A stretch of 19,473 nt of DNA, from NCBI GenBank assembly GCA_946887025.1, contig CAMPJY010000034.1:1-19473 (forward strand), in the 5' to 3' direction. The stretch is from an uncultured Salinimicrobium sp. GTDB lineage: Bacteria > Bacteroidota > Bacteroidia > Flavobacteriales > Flavobacteriaceae. Under the pieces are notes generated by a model. It saw only the letters and a program-made list of their open reading frames with translations. It was not told where the DNA came from and did not search any database. Within the stretch, counting starts at the first letter, position 1. Every line of letters begins with the position of its first letter. A program made the position numbers and the translations under genes. Shown here piece after piece: positions 14,617-19,473 of this stretch.

Positions 14617-15666
14617 TTAATCGAGCTGCAGGTTATCTTTATGGATAATCTCATTTTTCGCGATTGAAGTGGTAATTTTTTTACCAAGGATTAAATGTCG
14701 CTGATTCCAGGAAAAGCCATCTCCTGGAGAAAGCAATTGAATATCTTCTTCAGTGACCACCTGTCCTGCCTGCAGATCTTTATTGGTGGCAATAGAACGC
14801 TCCAACTTTATTCTGGCATTTTCAACCGCCGGTTCAATGAAAATTTCTTCCCTGCCAAAAGACATATCCAACAGCCGGATATCCCTTACCATTCTCCGTA
14901 TTCCATCCTTTCCCAGCGATCCTGCCTGATCGGTACCTTTTAAGCTCCTGTCGATCGTGATATGCTTTTCGATAATTTCGGCGCCCATTGCAACGGCGGC
15001 CACCGGGGTGGAAATCCCGATGGTATGGTCAGAATATCCAATCCGGTACTGAGGAAAATGTTTTTTAAGATATGAAATGGAATTGAGATTTATGTGTTGG
15101 GGGCGGGTGGGATATTCGGAGACGCAATGTAAGATGGAAATTTCCGAATGATACTTTGTTATCGTTTCCAGCGCATCCTCTAGTTCAACCTTCCCCCCCA
15201 TCCCTGTCGAGAGGATCATCGGGATCCGGGTTTCTGCCAAGGCATTAATCAGAGGCAGGTTGGTAAGGTCTCGCGAGGCGACTTTCAGACGATCTGGAGT
15301 AAAATACTTCAATATGGAAAGGCAGCTCGGAGCGCAGAGGGTTTCTACAAAATCCAGGCCTTTAAGTTTCGCATACCTGAATATTTCGAAATGTTCTTCA
15401 TCCGAGAGCTCCAGGAACTCCCTATGTTCACCATAAGTTTCACCAAAAGAATGTGGGGAATTATAGGGCTCGTTATATGCAGATGCAGAAAGTTCGTATT
15501 TCAGGTCCCTTTTGGTAAGTTTCACCGCGTCCATTCCCTTTAAAGGTAGATGAAACAGCTCTTCCTCCACCTGTCTGGCGGCGAGGTCAACCATCTGCTT
15601 AGCCAAAGCGACAGAGCCATTGTGGTTTTGGCCTATTTCCCCGATGAGGTAAGTGTTTTTATCCAA
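14617..15666 (-). CDS. neuB: NeuB-family nonulosonic acid synthase with C-terminal SAF domain
   Basis: This 349-residue protein should condense phosphoenolpyruvate with a hexose or hexosamine (or its 6-phosphate) to form a nine-carbon sugar acid. The barrel starts with LIGEIGQNHNGSV (7-19). Metal ligands should be His214 (YSDHTIG) and His235 (IIEKHIT). LSTGMG (152-157) and LHCVSEYPT (179-187) are further family blocks. From about 283, ARIKLERSIATNKDLQAGQ begins the antifreeze-like SAF domain that reaches into the partner subunit's active site. At the usual VKFQ position the sequence reads VKLTKRD (48-54), followed by the NSPHSFGETYGEHREFLE block (69-86) seen in part of the family. The gene overlaps the AsnB stop by eight bases and is followed by phosphatase and cytidylyltransferase genes. 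KDN-9-phosphate is my favoured product; other nonulosonates remain possible. Confidence 0.92.
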   Translation of the reverse strand: MDKNTYLIGEIGQNHNGSVALAKQMVDLAARQVEEELFHLPLKGMDAVKLTKRDLKYELSASAYNEPYNSPHSFGETYGEHREFLELSDEEHFEIFRYAKLKGLDFVETLCAPSCLSILKYFTPDRLKVASRDLTNLPLINALAETRIPMILSTGMGGKVELEDALETITKYHSEISILHCVSEYPTRPQHINLNSISYLKKHFPQYRIGYSDHTIGISTPVAAVAMGAEIIEKHITIDRSLKGTDQAGSLGKDGIRRMVRDIRLLDMSFGREEIFIEPAVENARIKLERSIATNKDLQAGQVVTEEDIQLLSPGDGFSWNQRHLILGKKITTSIAKNEIIHKDNLQLD

Positions 15667-17566
15667 TTTCTTTAGAATAATTGTTTACATACCACTTTTG
15701 GAAGCAGTAGAAAGTCCATACACGAAACGTATTATCAACCTTACCTTCCATGTGCTTCATCACCATTTCCGTGATAGCTTCCGGTTCAAAAATGCCCTGA
15801 TTCAATAGGAAATCTCTGTCAATATAAGCTTTTAATTCATTTCGGAGATAGCCTCTCAGCCAATCGCCCACCGGCACTCCGAACCCCTGTTTGGATTTAT
15901 CGAGAAATCCCGGTGGGAAATGTTCCTTAAAAGCTTCCTTTAGAAGATATTTTTTATTCCAGCCTTTGATAAGGAAGTCTTCCGGGAGCTGTTCGGTAAA
16001 TTGCCATAGAGTTCTGTTTAAAAACGGGGCACGACTTTCTAAGGAGGTCAGCATGCTTGTTCTGTCCACCTTCACCAGCATATCCCCCTCCAGACTCAAA
16101 AGGCGATCTATATTCCTGAAATCCGTCAGGCTCTTGTTCCTGTCTCCGACTTTATTTCTATAATAGTCAAATACTTTTGGGTTGTGATAAACTTCTTCGA
16201 AAATTTTCTTTAACTCCGTTTCCTGAAACCCGAGAGAAACTATTTTAAAATAAAATTCACCATCATAGTTAACGGCGTTCAATAATCTTTTAGCCCTGAA
16301 CCTAAGCCCCCTGTTATCATCTTTTGTGGATAATAATGGGGAAAGAACTGAAGTCAGCCCCTGATGCCCAAATTTCGGTACTAAGGCGGTATATTTATCG
16401 TTTATCCTGCCCATATAGTACTTATTGTACCCACCAAAAACTTCATCGCCCCCATCCCCCGTAAGTGCGACCTTAACTTTTTGGCTGGTTTTATGGGCAA
16501 CCATATAGGTGGGCAACGATGAGGAATCAGCGAAGGGTTCATCGAAGTTCAACAGGATTGTATCAAGATTATCCTTCAGGTCCTTCTCAGAAATAATAAA
16601 TTCATGATGGTTGCTATTTATGAGGTTCGCCACCGTCCGGGATTTATCAGTCTCATCAAAGGATTTCTTTTCAAAACCTATGGAGAAGGTATCGATCTTC
16701 TCTGAACGCTGCTGCGCAAGACATAGGGAGATAATAGAAGAATCGACCCCTCCGGAAAGAAAGGTTCCTAAAGGGACATCGGCAACCGATCTGGAAAGTA
16801 CGCTTTCCTGTACAAGTTGAGCTGTCTGTTGCTTGGCAGCCGTAAATTCAATATCAGGGTCTGCTTTTATCGTCTGTTCCTGTTCAATTCCATGAATGCT
16901 GTAATCAAGGCTGCTGCAATCCAACTCAAGATAGGAATTGGCTTCCAACTTCTTTACATGCTTATAAATGCTGAAGGGAGCCGGGATATAGGTTAGCTGA
17001 AAATAAAGATTCAGGCCTTCAATGGAGATTTCAGGTTTTCTATCCTGCTGTTGAAGGATAGACTTCAATTCAGAAGCCCAGACAAAAGTCCCTTCAGTTT
17101 TGGTGTAATAAAGCGGTTTCTCTCCAAAGAAATCCCTGACGATAAACACTTTGTTCAGGTTCTCATCAAAAATACTAAAAGCGAACATCCCGTCGAGCTG
17201 CCCGAAAGAAGACACGCCTTTGTCCTGATATAATTTAAGAATTACCTCCGTATCGGAATTAGTCTGAAAGCTGACTCCCTTCCTCTCCAACTTCCCTTTT
17301 ATTTCCAGGTAATTATATATCTCACCGTTAAAAACAATAGTAACCTTTCCATCTTCCGAAGAAATGGGTTGAGTTCCCGTGCTTAGATCAATTATTGACA
17401 ATCTTCGCATAGCCAGACCAACAGAATATGCGGGAGTCGCCTTTTCGAAAAAGCCATCTTCATCCGGACCCCGGTGTATTATAACCTGGTTCATTTTTTG
17501 TAAAAGCTGATGGACAGAGGAAGGAGATAAGTTTTCAGAAGAAACAAAGCCGTTTATTCCACACAT
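15659..17566 (-). CDS. asnB: Glutamine-hydrolysing asparagine synthase-like amidotransferase (AsnB family)
   Basis: This 635-residue protein has a class II glutaminase domain whose nucleophile is Cys2 after removal of Met1 (MCGINGFVS). It also has IIHRGPDEDGFF (29-40), MRRLSIIDLS and FNGEIYNYLE (79-88). The synthetase domain has the PP-loop LSGGVDSS (270-277) and ALTGDGGDEVFGGYNKY further on. Glutamine-derived ammonia should therefore be passed to an adenylated carboxylate. The length suits AsnB. In glycan loci such proteins are thought to amidate uronic or other acidic sugars or attached amino acids rather than to serve asparagine supply. An eight-base overlap with neuB fits a glycan role. 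The 56-base gap upstream carries a -7-like element. The family is certain; the acceptor is unknown. Confidence 0.92.
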   Translation of the reverse strand: MCGINGFVSSENLSPSSVHQLLQKMNQVIIHRGPDEDGFFEKATPAYSVGLAMRRLSIIDLSTGTQPISSEDGKVTIVFNGEIYNYLEIKGKLERKGVSFQTNSDTEVILKLYQDKGVSSFGQLDGMFAFSIFDENLNKVFIVRDFFGEKPLYYTKTEGTFVWASELKSILQQQDRKPEISIEGLNLYFQLTYIPAPFSIYKHVKKLEANSYLELDCSSLDYSIHGIEQEQTIKADPDIEFTAAKQQTAQLVQESVLSRSVADVPLGTFLSGGVDSSIISLCLAQQRSEKIDTFSIGFEKKSFDETDKSRTVANLINSNHHEFIISEKDLKDNLDTILLNFDEPFADSSSLPTYMVAHKTSQKVKVALTGDGGDEVFGGYNKYYMGRINDKYTALVPKFGHQGLTSVLSPLLSTKDDNRGLRFRAKRLLNAVNYDGEFYFKIVSLGFQETELKKIFEEVYHNPKVFDYYRNKVGDRNKSLTDFRNIDRLLSLEGDMLVKVDRTSMLTSLESRAPFLNRTLWQFTEQLPEDFLIKGWNKKYLLKEAFKEHFPPGFLDKSKQGFGVPVGDWLRGYLRNELKAYIDRDFLLNQGIFEPEAITEMVMKHMEGKVDNTFRVWTFYCFQKWYVNNYSKEIG

Positions 17567-17587
17567 AGAGAGACCTGATTTTGATGG

Positions 17588-17595
17588 TAAAGATA
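17588..17595 (-). promoter_or_regulatory. Candidate -7-like element before the AsnB gene
   Basis: TATCTTTA on the minus strand matches TAnnTTTG except at the last base and lies 21 bases before the AsnB ATG. It is one of three TATCTTT(A/G) octamers in minus-strand gaps of this window. A -33 partner is not evident. Confidence 0.22.
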
Positions 17596-17611
17596 ATTAA
17601 AGTGCGAGGGC

Positions 17612-17635
17612 ACCTAAATGCTTTAGGTTTTTTTT
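17612..17635 (+). terminator. Hairpin with T-run, oriented against the operon
   Basis: On the plus strand ACCTAAA-TGC-TTTAGGT forms a perfect 7-bp stem with a 3-base loop, followed by a run of T (17628-17635). This is the form of a factor-independent terminator, though only two pairs are G:C. It overlaps the stop codon of the deacetylase gene, which runs the other way. Read on the minus strand the hairpin has A before it and no T-run after it, so it should not end the main transcript. Confidence 0.35.
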
Positions 17636-18606
17636 ATGACGATATCCCGCAGTTCCTTCATATTCCTTGACTGAAAATTATATTTTTTCTGAAGTTCTTT
17701 AAAATGGGAAATGATTTCTTCAAGATCCTGAAGACTTTCCTTCGGGTGGTGACCAAAATTATGAGGATGCCACCAGAGGTGGTAAACCTCTCCATGTCGG
17801 GCAGCCGCAGTCATTTCTTTTTTGATCCGCTTCATCTTTAATTTACGAAGAAGGGCATTATTTTCCACCGGTCGGAGAAAACGACTTGCCATTTGTGACA
17901 AAGGAAACCCTTGTTTTTGCTCGAGCTTTTCAATAGGATAAGATTTGCGATCGCCAATAAGGTTATAGGCATCGCCAGTTCTAAATAATTTGGTTAAAAA
18001 AGCCTCGCTATTGGGGTTCTTCCAGTACCAATCTTCCGGGTTTGATCGAACGGTATTTATCCCTAAACAAAAACAAACTTTCAGATATTCCTCCTGTAAC
18101 TGATTCCTTGGGAATACCAGAGAACTGAGCTTAATATTTTGTTTTTCTGCCAATTTGATGGCAACTTCCAGATCTTCACGAAACTGTTCAACGGTTTGCC
18201 CCTCCTCCTGACAATAATAGTGAGAATAAGTATGTGTCCCTAATTCCTGACCCGGAGTCTTTGCAATTTCTCTAATTAGTTCCGGAGCGAAGAAAATCTT
18301 TTCAGGGACCTTATCTCTTGTTGAAAGCCCAAAATCATAAGAGGAGAGTTGAGTATTCCTATATGTGGGTTTTGAAATAGAAATGTTTTCTTCCCATTCC
18401 TTCCATCCATCATTAAACAACATCCCCACAGTCGCCCAGGTTGCGTGGATATCTTTTTCATTAAAACTGCTGAGGATTTCAGGAATTGTATTTCGAGTAT
18501 TTTGAAAATACTCCAAATGGGATTCAAGATCAAGTACATCAAAGACTCCCCAGATTAATTCGAAGTCCAGCGATATCACGAAAAAACCTGACTGTTTATT
18601 TTTCAT
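17623..18606 (-). CDS. Polysaccharide deacetylase (NodB-homology family)
   Basis: This 327-residue protein has the motifs of carbohydrate esterase family 4 in order. SLDFELIWG (12-20) gives catalytic Asp14 and Glu16. ELGTHTYSHYY (121-131) gives metal ligands His125 and His129. VFPRNQ (164-169) supplies the motif-3 Arg167, and HLWWHPHNFG (276-285) the late catalytic His. The D-x-E form of motif 1 is common in relatives that act on lipid-linked or extracellular glycans. No signal peptide or membrane segment is seen (start MKNKQSGFFVISLDFE), so it should work in the cytoplasm, removing an acetyl group from a sugar nucleotide or lipid-linked sugar. Its ATG overlaps the TAA of the Wzy-like gene by one base. 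A free amine made by it could be the target of the formyltransferase, but this link is speculative. Confidence 0.87.
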   Translation of the reverse strand: MKNKQSGFFVISLDFELIWGVFDVLDLESHLEYFQNTRNTIPEILSSFNEKDIHATWATVGMLFNDGWKEWEENISISKPTYRNTQLSSYDFGLSTRDKVPEKIFFAPELIREIAKTPGQELGTHTYSHYYCQEEGQTVEQFREDLEVAIKLAEKQNIKLSSLVFPRNQLQEEYLKVCFCLGINTVRSNPEDWYWKNPNSEAFLTKLFRTGDAYNLIGDRKSYPIEKLEQKQGFPLSQMASRFLRPVENNALLRKLKMKRIKKEMTAAARHGEVYHLWWHPHNFGHHPKESLQDLEEIISHFKELQKKYNFQSRNMKELRDIVIKKT

Positions 18607-19473
18607 TATTCCGGTGCGAGCTCCTGTTGTTTCTTTAATAATAATTTACGTCTTTTTAATTTGAGTAGCAATATATATTTCTTCTGTGCCAGATAGTAGT
18701 AGATAACAAAGAAAAGAAAATACATCACCATGGTTTTCTGCCGCATAATAATACCCAAATTTGACATTACAAAGGTCATTGCCAAAGAAGTGGTGAAAAA
18801 TATCACAAAACTCATTTTGACCACGGAAGGGGCTTTGCGTAAAAACTTAATAAACTTCTTCTCACAAATTTTAAAGAATAATAAGAGATAAACAAGGTTT
18901 TCAACAGAAGTTATTATTCCAAGCAGATTAGGCGCGTCAAAAAAAAGGGGTCGGAACCAAAAGGTGAAGAGTTTCAACGGCAACGGATATGAACTCATAT
19001 CCACCCCAGATCCCGCAGCACTAAGATCTTCGGATCGGTCTTCCGAGAATTCTCCAAAATCTTCAATTAATTCATCTGACCCTTGGAGATTAACAACCGC
19101 TAGAATCTGATCCTGAACTAATATCAAGGCCCCTAACATCAGCCCAGAAACAAGGACCTTTTTCCACATGGAAATTTTATCTCTCCCACTAAAATAGCCG
19201 ATAACCGTTCCTACTGCGACAAACAAAAAGACGTGAGGACGGATGTAAAAAATGATAAGTGATGCAAACAGTAAAAGAATTAATCTCTTCCTTGGCTGCA
19301 GAATACAATAAGCAAACATCATCAGACCCATAAAAATGGGGGCTCCTTTTCCAAGGGAGGCAGACCAAAAATGCATATTCGGAAAAAATAAAATAAGGGT
19401 GAGGAAATCCACAGATTTTAAAACTTTTATTCTGACCGGGATTTTTTCCCTAAAAAACAGGTATGCATAGAGG
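18606..19473 (-). CDS. Polytopic membrane protein, putative O-antigen polymerase (Wzy-like), N-terminus cut by window edge
   Basis: The frame is open from its stop at 18606 to the window edge. A GTG at 19412 lies inside the coding sequence and is not a credible start, because codons upstream continue with LYAYLFFREKIPV and no stop. About 288 residues are visible, with some six to seven hydrophobic segments. A loop around residues 130-180 of the visible part contains an acidic stretch (ELIEDFGEFSEDRSEDL) and LFTFWFRPLFFDAPN, and there is a lysine-rich tail. The NMHFWSASLGKG block and the FRPLFF loop recur in Bacteroidota membrane proteins annotated as putative polymerases or EpsG-like. Family knowledge: Wzy proteins join flipped repeat units in the periplasm. 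A membrane-bound glycosyltransferase or acyltransferase is an alternative. It is translationally coupled to the deacetylase. Confidence 0.65.
   Translation of the reverse strand, partial: LYAYLFFREKIPVRIKVLKSVDFLTLILFFPNMHFWSASLGKGAPIFMGLMMFAYCILQPRKRLILLLFASLIIFYIRPHVFLFVAVGTVIGYFSGRDKISMWKKVLVSGLMLGALILVQDQILAVVNLQGSDELIEDFGEFSEDRSEDLSAAGSGVDMSSYPLPLKLFTFWFRPLFFDAPNLLGIITSVENLVYLLLFFKICEKKFIKFLRKAPSVVKMSFVIFFTTSLAMTFVMSNLGIIMRQKTMVMYFLFFVIYYYLAQKKYILLLKLKRRKLLLKKQQELAPE

Noticed and set aside
18606..19412. A complete 268-residue membrane protein starting at a GTG at 19412
   Set aside because: The frame stays open to the window edge with plausible coding sequence, so the GTG is internal and the gene is cut by the edge.
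1..19473. CRISPR arrays, tRNAs, rRNAs, insertion sequences, integrases or toxin-antitoxin pairs
   Set aside because: No direct-repeat arrays, tRNA-like folds, transposase motifs or small antitoxin-type gene pairs were found on either strand by eye.

Overview
The window is most of a surface-glycan (capsule, O-antigen or O-glycan) biosynthesis locus. The host is probably a member of the Bacteroidota, most likely a marine-type Flavobacteriaceae. Reasons: moderately AT-rich sequence, tightly packed genes without clear Shine-Dalgarno sites, gaps that carry matches to the Bacteroidota -7 promoter consensus TAnnTTTG, and protein variants typical of that group. The genus is not determined. I see no rRNA, tRNA, CRISPR array, insertion sequence or integrase. 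No gap without a gene exceeds about 180 bases.

Layout, read in the direction of transcription (minus strand, right to left): an open-ended Wzy-like membrane protein (18606-19473, cut by the window edge); a NodB-type polysaccharide deacetylase; an AsnB-type amidotransferase; a nonulosonic-acid trio of NeuB-family synthase, KdsC-like HAD phosphatase and SpsF-like cytidylyltransferase; an MsbA/PglK-type ABC flippase; a Capsule_synth (KpsC/KpsS-like) transferase; and a GT2 glycosyltransferase. Then comes a compact four-gene operon at 5407-8989: a DRE-TIM aldolase fused to a Rossmann-like domain, a CMP-sugar synthetase, a HAD phosphatase and a GT29 (sialyltransferase-like) protein. A two-gene unit on the plus strand follows (DUF4910 aminopeptidase-like protein and sugar formyltransferase, 3260-5367). 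The left end returns to the minus strand with a GT4 transferase and a bacillosamine-type initiation cassette: PglC phosphoglycosyl transferase, PglD acetyltransferase and PglE aminotransferase (the last cut by the window edge).

How they could work together: PglE and PglD build an acetylated diamino sugar that PglC loads as a sugar phosphate on undecaprenyl phosphate. The GT4, GT2, Capsule_synth and GT29 proteins extend it, the ABC protein flips the lipid-linked glycan, and the Wzy-like protein may polymerise it. AsnB, the formyltransferase, the DUF4910 protein and the deacetylase are likely tailoring enzymes.

The most interesting part is 5407-8989. It has the logic of a sialic-acid pathway (make a 2-keto acid sugar, dephosphorylate, activate with CMP, transfer with a sialyltransferase fold). 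However, the C-C bond former is an HMGL-like aldolase rather than a NeuB enzyme. A complete NeuB-type trio sits a few kilobases away, so the locus appears to carry two parallel CMP-activated acidic-sugar routes.
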